From: Planctomycetales bacterium
GTDB taxonomy: Bacteria; Planctomycetota; Planctomycetia; Pirellulales; Thermoguttaceae
NCBI GenBank assembly: GCA_007122045.1
Contig: SKJM01000669.1
Coordinates: 1 to 5,417 of the forward strand
Direction: 5' to 3'
Length of the DNA: 5,417 bases
Each line of letters begins with the position of its first letter. Position 1 is the stretch's first letter. This document shows, one piece after another, positions 1-5,417 of this stretch. The notes beneath the pieces are model-generated. The model did not search any database, was not told the origin of the DNA, and saw only the letters and a program-made list of their open reading frames with translations. The position numbers and the translations under genes are program-made.

Positions 1-497
1 TCGATGCACAGCGAAGTGAACGCGACACGTCACATTTTCACGCTGCGGTCGCCTCAGGCTGGAGCAGCGAACGACGGAGCAGCCGCGCCGAGGGCCTACC
101 GTTACGGATCGCCGCCTCCGCATACACGGTATTTTCACCCGGGCGGGGAACGGCGTCAACACCCCGCCGCGAAGAGGGGGCGGGGCCGCGCCCGGCGGGG
201 GAACGGACTGGGGATGCCGGCGTCTGCGCGGGCGCGGTCGGGGGGTTGTCGCTTTCCGGCCCTTTTCCGCGGGTTTGGCGTCGCAGGCGGCCAACTCTGC
301 CCCCAAGGGCGGCCAACTCGGCAGCCCGGGGTGGAACGCTGGGAACGGGTCGCCGAGGCACCGATGGTGCCGTGCAAGGGCGCCACGCCCGCGGGCTCGG
401 GCTTCGGGTCCGGCCCCTTCCGGGCCGAGTGTTCGGGTTTGGCTGCATATCCCGGGGTTTCACCGTCGCTGTGGTACACAAGTCGGGGACGCCAACG
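1..497. other. GC-rich stretch with no supportable gene
   Basis: I see no gene here. Several frames stay open on both strands, but they are mutually overlapping, low-complexity (Arg/Pro/Gly/Ala-rich), lack convincing ribosome binding sites and show no recognisable domain, as expected from chance in very GC-rich DNA. Small structures are visible: an inverted repeat GGCGGGG (142-148) / CCCCGCC (162-168), a second one CGGCCC (411-416) / GGGCCG (422-427), a 12-bp direct repeat GGCGGCCAACTC at 286-297 and 308-319, and an 8-bp direct repeat GGAGCAGC at 61-68 and 76-83. None has a T-tract that would make it a clear terminator. No tRNA or rRNA signature was recognised. It may be decayed sequence or part of a dispersed intergenic repeat family continuing into the repeats at 498-684. 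Confidence 0.5.
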
Positions 498-589
498 GCC
501 GGCTTGCCCGGCCTGGAGCGGTGGTCAATAGGCTGCCCGCAGCGGTTGTCTGTAGCCCACTGACCATCGCTCCAGCGGGGCAAGCCCGC
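498..589. repeat. Imperfect inverted repeat, arms about 38 bp
   Basis: The left arm (498-536) is a diverged reverse complement of the right arm (552-589), which is the first part of the 65-bp repeat unit that follows. Shared blocks include GGCTTGCCC and CTGGAGCG followed by TGGTCA. Over roughly 39 aligned positions I count a handful of substitutions and one single-base indel (GGCC versus CGC). The intervening segment is 15 nt (537-551), so the single strand could fold into a long hairpin. There is no T-tract after it, which argues against a simple terminator. The left arm could equally pair with the second repeat copy (620-657). A palindromic dispersed repeat or a small non-autonomous mobile element would look like this; no transposase gene or target-site duplication is visible. 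Confidence 0.75.
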
Positions 590-684
590 AGGTGGCGAAT
601 GGGGGGCGGCGGCGGGGTGGTAGCCCACTGACCATCGCTCCAGCGGGGCAAGCCCGCAGGTGGCGAATGGGGGGCGGCGGCGGG
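552..684. repeat. Perfect 65-bp tandem direct repeat, two copies
   Basis: Positions 552-616 and 620-684 are identical base for base, separated by the three bases GTG, giving a 68-bp period. Each unit begins GTAGCCCACTGACC and ends in a GGC/GGG-rich tract. Identity between copies, against clear divergence of the inverted half-copy at 498-536, suggests a recent duplication or gene conversion. The period is not a multiple of three, so the repeat would shift any reading frame crossing it, which argues that it is non-coding. It lies just downstream (3' side) of the minus-strand gene ending at 723. Confidence 0.9.
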
Positions 685-714
685 CGAAAAAGTCGCCCCT
701 GCGCAGCCGGCTGC
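682..714 (-). terminator. Possible weak terminator after the DUF4159 gene
   Basis: Reading the minus strand past the stop at 723, there is a GC-rich self-complementary block GCAGCCGGCTGC (714-703), then a run of five T (691-687) that sits in the loop of a second small hairpin with 6-bp arms (698-693 and 687-682, GGGCGA/TCGCCC). The position just after a stop codon fits a terminator. However, the T-run is short and about 11 nt from the first palindrome, and no T-tract follows the second hairpin, so this is not a canonical intrinsic terminator. Confidence 0.3.
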
Positions 715-722
715 CGCCTGCC

Positions 723-3080
723 TCACTGCTGCAGCGAGTACAGGATCACGTTCAGACCGATGCGCGCCGCGTCGTCGCGCACGTACCCGCGGCACTCGAG
801 CAAACCGTCCATTTCCAGCGCGCAACTGATGTCGTGCGGCGAAAAGACCACGCCCCACCGGTCGCCGAACCGGATGCCCTCCAACTCCGGCGGCACCTTG
901 CGCAGCACGGCCTCCAGCGGGCCGTCGCCGTCGCGGGCTTGCGGGTCGCGGCGGGTTACCCGGCGCAGGTCGAAGCCGCCGTAGGCGGTCGAAAGCATCG
1001 GGTCGGAGGGCGGGATGCGCTCCAACGGCTTGTCGGGGAAGATCAGCGCCATTTCGCGGCGGAACGACTCGATGAACGCCCGGTTGCCGCAGATCGAGTC
1101 GGCCAGCATCATGCCGCCGCGCTCCAGGTAGGTTCGCAGTTGTTGCCGCTCCCCGTCGGTCAGCCGGAAGGTGTGCCGGCCGTGCATGAAGACCATGTGG
1201 TGGTCGAACATCGCGTTGTCCGTCATGCGCAGCATCACCTGCTCGGCGCCGGCCCGCAGGCCAAGCTTCTCGGCCGCGGTGTCCATCAAGTTCACCAGCG
1301 CCCGGGGCGCGGCGTTGCATCCGCCCGGATGCTGCAGCTTCGCCACGGTCACCCGGCCGCGGGCAATCGCGTCACCAGGCCGGGCGTCGGTCGGCTCCGG
1401 GCGCGCGGGGTCCTTGAATTGCAGTTCGCGGTTGGTGGCGTAGGCCAGGATGTTCACGCCCAGGGCCAGCGCGTCGTCAATCTGCCGCTGCACGCTGCCG
1501 GGATACTTCGTGCCGCGTCCGGGCCGGGAAAGCTCCCAGAGGCAACTCAGCGAGGGCCGAGGGGCTTCCGCCGGGTCGCGCGGGGCGAAAATCACGCTGG
1601 TGCGGCAGCCGAACTCGATACCCTCCAGACGCCGCGGAACCCGCACCTTCTCCTCGGCAAACCAAATGGGGTGCCCCGGGTCGAGCAGGCGCAGCCGGTA
1701 CTCCGGCTCGGGAAAGACCCGCTCCATCAACCGGCGGAAACCCTCGTCGAAGCCCGTGCCGCAGTAACCTTCCGCCACCAGAAAGCCGCCCCGGTCCAGG
1801 TAGTCTCGCAGCTTTTGGGCCATTTGGGTGCGGGCCTCCTCGCCGTCGGGCAGCGGTGAAAGACTGCCGCACAGGTACAAAACCGGCGCCTCGAGCAGGT
1901 CGTCGACCGAGGCGCCGCCCAGGTCGATGGTCTGCCAGGTGAGGTCGCGGCGCCAACTCTCTTCGACGTACCGGGTGAGGTTGTTCACGTCGCTGCGATG
2001 CCGGTTCCAGTCGCCGTCGGCCGAGTGCTTCAGCTTCGCCATGAGGATAGGTCGGCGGCCCTGGCTGAGGAACAGCAAGGCGAAGCTGGTGGCAATTTGC
2101 GGGTCGTTCTCGGCCGGCGCGCGGCCGCGCCAGAAGTCGCGCAGCGCGCCGCGGTCGCGCAGCAGCGCGGCGGCCCCTTCGCGGTACCAGTCGTAGGCGT
2201 CGCCGGTGTGGGGGTTATGGAAGAAGCGGCGGGCGGTCAGCCGGCCCGCGCGCTCCATGGCGTACAAGTAGTAGTACCGCCACACGTTCTTGCCCGGGTT
2301 CTGGGTGACGGCGAAGTTGCGGCCCATCCAGTCGATGGCGCGTTCGAGGACGGAATCGTCGCGTCCGCGGCGGCCACAGCAGAGGATGCGTTCGCCCTCG
2401 ACCGTGGCGTCGGCGTCGTGGATCTTGTCGGAAACGATCACCAGCGACCCGATTCCGGCGGCGGTCATGCTCCCGTAGCCCCGATCGCCGGGCGTATAGC
2501 CCCACGAGCCGTCCTCGTTTTGCGTATTTTCCCAGTGTGCCTCGGCCAGCCTCCAGGTGCGGGGGTTCACCTCAATGCCCACCCGTTCGGCCTCGTGGAG
2601 GGCCAGCAGGGCGAACTGGGCGTTCGAGTTGTCGCCTCGCGAGGACCCCGACGAGTACCCCCACGTACCGCGAAACGCCTCGGTGGTCACCTGGGCGACT
2701 TCGAGGAACCGCACGTTCTGCTCAATCCGCAGGCGGTCCTTTTCCGGCTCGGCCAGGCAGAAGACCATCGTTTGCAGCGAAACGGTGTAGGTATCTTTCA
2801 GGCGGCGGGCCCGAAGCCAGCCCAGCGCCCGCTGGATGGTGGGGTCTTCCGGCGGCACGCCCGCGTTGAGCAGGGCCAGTGTACAGAGGGCGGTTACCCC
2901 CCCATCTTTGCCGGGCCAGTCGGACCATCGGCCATCGGTGTGCTGCTGTTGCTTCAGATAGGCCACCCCCTGTTCGATGGCTTGGCGGACTTCATCGGCG
3001 GTAATGTCTGCCCGCGCAGTCGGCGTAAGCGGTGCGAACGATGCCGCGCAGACCATTGCCGCGATCAGGAGCCGGTTCAT
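723..3080 (-). CDS. Exported prenyltransferase-like toroid protein with two DUF4159-like domains
   Basis: This gene encodes 785 residues. Residues 1-24 form a signal peptide: positive start (MNR), hydrophobic core (LLIAAMVCAASF) and an AxA-type cleavage site (ARA before D25). Residues about 25-340 resemble the alpha/alpha-toroid repeats of squalene-hopene cyclase and prenyltransferase proteins, with DGRW at 49-52, RGTWGY at 137-142, DGSWGY at 190-195 and a closing segment DWYREGAAALL (297-307) to TSFALLFLSQGRRP (331-344). I see no DxDD catalytic motif of true squalene-hopene cyclases, so this part is probably a structural or binding scaffold. Residues about 347-785 are two copies of a DUF4159-like domain: AKLKH (348-352) pairs with AKLQH (580-584), and YLDRGGFLVAEGYCG (427-441) with YLERGGMMLADSICG (651-665). 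The start at 3080 is the only Met placed to give the signal peptide; the frame stays open upstream only as an antisense shadow of moxR. No strong Shine-Dalgarno precedes it. It is divergent from the moxR operon. Function is unknown; an envelope role is inferred. Confidence 0.88.
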   Translation of the reverse strand: MNRLLIAAMVCAASFAPLTPTARADITADEVRQAIEQGVAYLKQQQHTDGRWSDWPGKDGGVTALCTLALLNAGVPPEDPTIQRALGWLRARRLKDTYTVSLQTMVFCLAEPEKDRLRIEQNVRFLEVAQVTTEAFRGTWGYSSGSSRGDNSNAQFALLALHEAERVGIEVNPRTWRLAEAHWENTQNEDGSWGYTPGDRGYGSMTAAGIGSLVIVSDKIHDADATVEGERILCCGRRGRDDSVLERAIDWMGRNFAVTQNPGKNVWRYYYLYAMERAGRLTARRFFHNPHTGDAYDWYREGAAALLRDRGALRDFWRGRAPAENDPQIATSFALLFLSQGRRPILMAKLKHSADGDWNRHRSDVNNLTRYVEESWRRDLTWQTIDLGGASVDDLLEAPVLYLCGSLSPLPDGEEARTQMAQKLRDYLDRGGFLVAEGYCGTGFDEGFRRLMERVFPEPEYRLRLLDPGHPIWFAEEKVRVPRRLEGIEFGCRTSVIFAPRDPAEAPRPSLSCLWELSRPGRGTKYPGSVQRQIDDALALGVNILAYATNRELQFKDPARPEPTDARPGDAIARGRVTVAKLQHPGGCNAAPRALVNLMDTAAEKLGLRAGAEQVMLRMTDNAMFDHHMVFMHGRHTFRLTDGERQQLRTYLERGGMMLADSICGNRAFIESFRREMALIFPDKPLERIPPSDPMLSTAYGGFDLRRVTRRDPQARDGDGPLEAVLRKVPPELEGIRFGDRWGVVFSPHDISCALEMDGLLECRGYVRDDAARIGLNVILYSLQQ

Positions 3081-3105
3081 GAGAAGGTGGATCCGGTGTC
3101 TGGAG

Positions 3106-3134
3106 TAAACAGGGCCTACCCAACATCTTAGAAT
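3106..3134 (+). promoter_or_regulatory. Candidate sigma70-type promoter for the moxR operon
   Basis: TAAACA (3106-3111, four of six matches to TTGACA) is separated by 17 nt from TAGAAT (3129-3134, five of six to TATAAT). Transcription would start near 3141, giving a moxR leader of about 117 nt containing the GC-rich hairpins at 3154-3205. Its -10 shares two bases with the opposing -10 at 3125-3130, so two polymerases could not occupy both promoters at once. A second -10-like hexamer, TAAAAT (3214-3219), lies closer to the gene but has no -35 partner. Confidence 0.35.
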
Positions 3135-3153
3135 TAAGGGGGTACGCCGGCAA
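3125..3153 (-). promoter_or_regulatory. Candidate sigma70-type promoter for the DUF4159 gene
   Basis: On the minus strand TTGCCG (3153-3148, four of six matches to TTGACA) is followed by a 17-nt spacer and TAAGAT (3130-3125, four of six to TATAAT). Transcription would start near 3118 and leave a leader of roughly 38 nt before the ATG at 3080. The segment is a local AT-rich island in GC-rich DNA. Hexamer matches alone are weak evidence. Confidence 0.35.
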
Positions 3154-3205
3154 GGCGCGCCCCTGGGTGCGCGCCGACGGTTCCGCGCCCTGGGCCGTCG
3201 GCCCA
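3154..3205 (+). promoter_or_regulatory. moxR leader with overlapping, competing hairpins
   Basis: Three perfect inverted repeats are packed into 52 nt. The first is GGCGCGC (3154-3160) with GCGCGCC (3169-3175), 8-nt loop. The second is GCCGACGG (3173-3180) with CCGTCGGC (3195-3202), 14-nt loop. The third is TGGGCC (3191-3196) with GGCCCA (3200-3205), 3-nt loop. The first and third can coexist; the second overlaps both, so two alternative folds are possible. CCCTGGG also occurs twice (3161-3167 and 3188-3194). No T-tract follows, so it is not an ordinary attenuator. GC-rich DNA makes such stems common by chance, so regulatory function is unproven. Confidence 0.4.
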
Positions 3206-3244
3206 TCCGACCGTAAAATGAAGTGTTTTCGCCACCTTCCCGTT

Positions 3245-3250
3245 GAGGAG
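3245..3250 (+). promoter_or_regulatory. Shine-Dalgarno that sets the moxR TTG start
   Basis: GAGGAG lies 7 nt upstream of the TTG at 3258, an optimal spacing. An in-frame TTG at 3243 overlaps the beginning of this site and has no comparable motif before it, so 3258 is the better start. Confidence 0.8.
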
Positions 3251-3257
3251 CCCGCTT

Positions 3258-4280
3258 TTGGCCACCAAACCCCGTAGTCTCGGCGATGTATTGCAGGAGT
3301 TCAGCCAGCACCGGCGGCTGATGCAGGACGAGCTTCAGAAGGTCATTGTGGGCCAGGCCGACGTGATCGAACAGATCTTCGCGGCCGTCTTCACCCGGGG
3401 GCACTGCCTGCTGGTCGGCGTGCCGGGGCTGGCCAAAACACTTATGGTCAGCACGCTGGCCCGAATCCTCGACGTGCAGTTCAAACGCATCCAGTTCACG
3501 CCCGACCTGATGCCGTCCGACATCACCGGGACGAACATCCTGGAGGAGGACGAGCACCGGCGGCGCGACTTCCGGTTCGTCGAGGGGCCCATCTTCACGA
3601 ACATCCTGCTGGCCGACGAGATCAACCGCACCCCTCCGAAGACCCAGGCCGCGCTGCTGCAAGCCATGCAGGAGCGCGAGGTGACCGTGGGCCAGACCAC
3701 CTACCCCCTGCCCGAGCCGTTTTTCACCATCGCCACACAGAACCCCATCGAGCAGGAGGGGACCTACCCCCTGCCCGAGGCCCAGTTGGACCGCTTCATG
3801 TTCAACATCAAGGTCGATTACCCCACGGCCGAGGAAGAGGAGCGCATCCTTTCGGTCACCACGCGGCACGAGCCGGTCGAGATACGCCACGTCCTTTCGA
3901 GCAAGGCGATTGTGAACTTGCAGAAACTAGTCGGCTCGGTGGCGGTCAGCCAGTACATCGTGCAGTACGCGACGCGGCTGGTTCGGGCCAGCCGGCCAAA
4001 GGACCCCTCGGCCCCGAAGTACGTGCAGGAACTGGTCGATTGGGGCGCCGGGCCGCGCGCCGGGCAGTTCCTCATCCACGGGGGGAAGGCTCTGGCGGCG
4101 ATGGACGGCCGGTTCTCGGTCGCCCTGGACGACGTGCAAAAGATCGCCGTGCCCGTGCTCCGCCACCGCATCAGCACCAACTTCCAGGCCCAGGCCGAGG
4201 GGCTTGCGTCGGAAGACATCATCGAACGCCTGCTCCGGGAAACGCCCACGCCGGAAATTCCAAAATACGAGCGAAAGTAA
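3258..4280 (+). CDS. MoxR-family AAA+ ATPase
   Basis: The 340-residue product is a MoxR-type AAA+ ATPase, expected to be a cytoplasmic, ATP-driven, chaperone-like oligomer that works with VWA-domain partners in maturing protein complexes. The Walker A motif is GVPGLAKT at 54-61 (K60, T61), Walker B is NILLADEINR at 115-124 (D120, E121), sensor 1 is N162 in IATQNPIEQEGTYPLPEAQL, the arginine-finger region is LDRF with R179, and the C-terminal lid carries the sensor 2 motif AGPRA with R267. All key nucleotide-binding and hydrolysis residues are present and the length is usual for the family. The start is TTG at 3258, chosen from the GAGGAG Shine-Dalgarno. The gene is first in an apparent operon: its TAA shares a base with the ATG of the DUF58 gene. 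The MoxR family is certain; the subfamily and client are not determined. Confidence 0.96.
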   Translation: MATKPRSLGDVLQEFSQHRRLMQDELQKVIVGQADVIEQIFAAVFTRGHCLLVGVPGLAKTLMVSTLARILDVQFKRIQFTPDLMPSDITGTNILEEDEHRRRDFRFVEGPIFTNILLADEINRTPPKTQAALLQAMQEREVTVGQTTYPLPEPFFTIATQNPIEQEGTYPLPEAQLDRFMFNIKVDYPTAEEEERILSVTTRHEPVEIRHVLSSKAIVNLQKLVGSVAVSQYIVQYATRLVRASRPKDPSAPKYVQELVDWGAGPRAGQFLIHGGKALAAMDGRFSVALDDVQKIAVPVLRHRISTNFQAQAEGLASEDIIERLLRETPTPEIPKYERK

Positions 4281-5176
4281 TGCCCGCCGCCGAACGCTAC
4301 CTGAAGCCCGAAGTCGTCAACCAAATCAAGCGGCTCGACCTCCGCGCGCAGTTCATCGTCAAGGGCTTCCTGCACGGCCTGCACGCCAGCCCGTTCCACG
4401 GCTTCTCCGTCGAGTTCAGCGAACACCGCAAGTACACCCCCGGCGACGACCCCAAGGACATCGACTGGCTCGTGTACGCCAAGACCGACAAGTATTACGT
4501 CAAGAAGTTTGAGGCCGAAACCAACATGACCGGCTACCTGGTGATGGACCTGAGCCGGTCGATGGGCTACACGTACCGCCAGGAGTTGACGAAGTTCGAC
4601 TACGCCGTCTGCCTGGCCGCGGCCCTGGCGTACCTGATGATCCACCAGCAGGACCCGGTGGGCCTGCTCACCTTCGACCGGAAGCTTCGCGGCAGCCTGG
4701 CGCCCCGCTCGCGGCGGTCGCACCTGGGCGACCTGCTGTCGCTGCTGGCCCGCTCGAAGCCCGAGGGCGAAACCGACATCGCCGCCAGCCTGGTCCAGGT
4801 GGCCGCGCTGCTGAAGCACGCCAGCCTGGTCATGGTGTTCAGCGACCTGCTGGGCGACCCCGACGCCGTGCTCGAATCGCTGTACCGGCTCCGCCACGGC
4901 GGGCACGACGTCATCGTGTTCCACATCCTCGACGAGGCGGAGGTCCGGTTCCCCTTCGGCGGCATGGTCGAACTGGAGGACCCCGAGGACCACCGCCGGC
5001 TGGCCATCGACGCCGACGGGTTCCGCCGCGATTACCTGGCGGAACTCGACGCCTTCCGAGACCGCTACCGCCGCGAGTGCGCGCAGGCGCGCATCGACTA
5101 CGTTCCGCTGGATACGAGCGTGCAGTTCGACCGCGCGCTGATGGAATACTTGGTGAATCGGGCCGCCCGGGGATAA
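4280..5176 (+). CDS. DUF58 / VWA-like protein, MoxR partner
   Basis: The 298-residue product is a DUF58 protein, a family almost always encoded next to MoxR. The hallmark segment is at about residues 35-80: FSVEFSEHRKYTPGDDPKDI, then DWLVYAKTDKYYVKKFEAETN. A VWA-like fold follows with a MIDAS-type metal site: DLSRS at 90-94 (D90, S92, S94), T165 in GETDIAAS, and D189 in VFSDLLGD. With these ligands intact, metal-dependent binding to a partner is plausible. I see no signal peptide or clear membrane segment, so it is probably cytoplasmic, acting with MoxR. The ATG overlaps the moxR stop (TAATG), with only a weak purine-rich stretch upstream, which suggests translational coupling and matched output. 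The length is normal for the shorter DUF58 proteins. Exact substrate or client is unknown. Confidence 0.94.
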   Translation: MPAAERYLKPEVVNQIKRLDLRAQFIVKGFLHGLHASPFHGFSVEFSEHRKYTPGDDPKDIDWLVYAKTDKYYVKKFEAETNMTGYLVMDLSRSMGYTYRQELTKFDYAVCLAAALAYLMIHQQDPVGLLTFDRKLRGSLAPRSRRSHLGDLLSLLARSKPEGETDIAASLVQVAALLKHASLVMVFSDLLGDPDAVLESLYRLRHGGHDVIVFHILDEAEVRFPFGGMVELEDPEDHRRLAIDADGFRRDYLAELDAFRDRYRRECAQARIDYVPLDTSVQFDRALMEYLVNRAARG

Positions 5177-5249
5177 ACTGAAAGTAGGGGAGAAATCGTC
5201 CCAGTTTTCACCGCGAAAATGGAACGCTCCCCCTAAACGGCCTAGTTTG
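5174..5249 (+). promoter_or_regulatory. Nested inverted repeats between the DUF58 and batA-like genes
   Basis: Three co-linear stems nest within the 98-nt gap. The outer stem is AAACT (5175-5179) with AGTTT (5244-5248). The middle stem is TAGGGG (5185-5190) with CCCCTA (5230-5235). The inner stem is CCA-TTTTC (5201-5203 and 5205-5209, G5204 bulged) with GAAAA-TGG (5215-5222), closing the 5-nt loop ACCGC. The segment starts at the DUF58 stop codon and is less GC-rich than its surroundings. It does not end in a T-tract. It could be an RNA processing or stability element tuning the downstream gene, or chance; there is no comparative support here. Confidence 0.35.
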
Positions 5250-5274
5250 CCTGCCCTCCGGAGCAACGGAAGAT

Positions 5275-5417
5275 ATGACCTTTGTAACGCCCGCACTACT
5301 CGCCGGCGCCGCCCTGATTGCCGTGCCGATTGTGCTGCATTTGATCATGCGGCAGAAGCCGAAGCGGCTGGAGTTCCCGGCGCTGCGCTTCGTGGCGAAG
5401 CGGCACGAGACGAACCA
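5275..5417 (+). CDS. BatA-type membrane protein, N-terminus only
   Basis: Forty-seven complete codons are visible before the window ends, so the gene is partial at its 3' end. The product starts MTFVTPALLAGAALIAVPIV, continues with a hydrophobic helix to about residue 25, and then has a basic stretch (RQKPKR) and LEFPALRFV. This matches the N-terminal signature of the BatA / aerotolerance-type family (PALL-x-G, a transmembrane helix, I-x-LHL, basic residues, then E-[FW]-PA-[ML]-RF). Family members usually carry a second membrane segment and often a VWA domain further on, neither visible here. The best start is ATG at 5275; GGAG at 5260-5263 is a Shine-Dalgarno at a somewhat long 11-nt spacing, while GGAAG at 5268-5272 is too close. 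It follows the DUF58 gene on the same strand, probably in the same operon, as the membrane part of the MoxR system. Confidence 0.82.
   Translation, partial: MTFVTPALLAGAALIAVPIVLHLIMRQKPKRLEFPALRFVAKRHETN

Noticed and set aside
25..340. Functional squalene-hopene cyclase activity for the toroid domain (these are protein residue numbers of the gene at 723-3080)
   Set aside because: No DxDD catalytic motif is visible and the domain is fused behind a signal peptide to DUF4159, so only the fold resemblance is claimed.
552..684. CRISPR array
   Set aside because: There are only two long copies separated by three bases, with no unique spacers and no cas genes.
460..1320. Minus-strand 286-codon frame running through the tandem repeat
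   Set aside because: It is a shifted frame under the DUF4159 gene, and the 68-bp repeat period puts the two copies in different frames, so the repeat is not coding.
660..3131. Plus-strand open frames of 399 and 377 codons (660-1859 and 1998-3131)
   Set aside because: Both lie antisense to the DUF4159 gene and have low-complexity Val/Gly/Arg-rich translations typical of shadows.
3218..3277. Nineteen-codon open frame overlapping the moxR start, as a possible upstream regulatory ORF
   Set aside because: There is no Shine-Dalgarno before its ATG, and the overlap with the moxR start is easily due to chance.
3081..3890. Upstream in-frame extension of the minus-strand gene giving a 1055-residue reading frame
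   Set aside because: The extension is antisense to the well-supported moxR gene, and the signal peptide beginning at 3080 fixes the true start.
3818..5296. Long minus-strand open frame of 492 codons opposite moxR and the DUF58 gene
   Set aside because: It is an antisense shadow in GC-rich DNA. The plus-strand frames carry complete Walker and MIDAS motifs and this frame has no recognisable domain.

Overview
This window looks like chromosomal DNA from a GC-rich planctomycete-type bacterium. The evidence is the gene set: a large exported protein joining a prenyltransferase-like alpha/alpha-toroid to DUF4159, next to a MoxR ATPase, a DUF58 protein and a BatA-type membrane protein. That combination is familiar from Planctomycetota. 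The assignment rests on protein family and context, not on any marker gene.

Layout: positions 1-722 hold no gene I can support. The right end of this stretch carries a compact repeat element: two perfect 65-bp copies at a 68-bp period, preceded by a diverged inverted copy of the first part of the unit. Positions 3080 down to 723 (minus strand) encode a 785-residue exported protein with a signal peptide, a toroid domain and two tandem DUF4159-like domains. Positions 3081-3257 are a divergent control region with two candidate promoters whose -10 hexamers overlap, followed by a GC-rich moxR leader with competing hairpins. Positions 3258-4280 encode a MoxR AAA+ ATPase starting at TTG, placed by a strong Shine-Dalgarno. 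Positions 4280-5176 encode a DUF58/VWA-like protein whose ATG overlaps the moxR stop by one base (TAATG). After a 98-nt gap with nested inverted repeats, a BatA-type protein begins at 5275 and runs off the window.

How the genes fit together: MoxR ATPases commonly work with VWA proteins encoded beside them as chaperone-like machines for maturing or inserting protein complexes, often at the cell envelope. Here MoxR and the DUF58 protein (intact MIDAS-like residues) would be the cytoplasmic pair and the BatA-type protein the membrane partner. The divergent exported protein may be the envelope-side partner or client. That role is inferred from context only. The family combination is known. The items most worth a second look are the DUF4159 duplication, the overlapping divergent promoters, the two structured non-coding stretches (moxR leader and the DUF58-batA gap), and the repeat element near 498-684.
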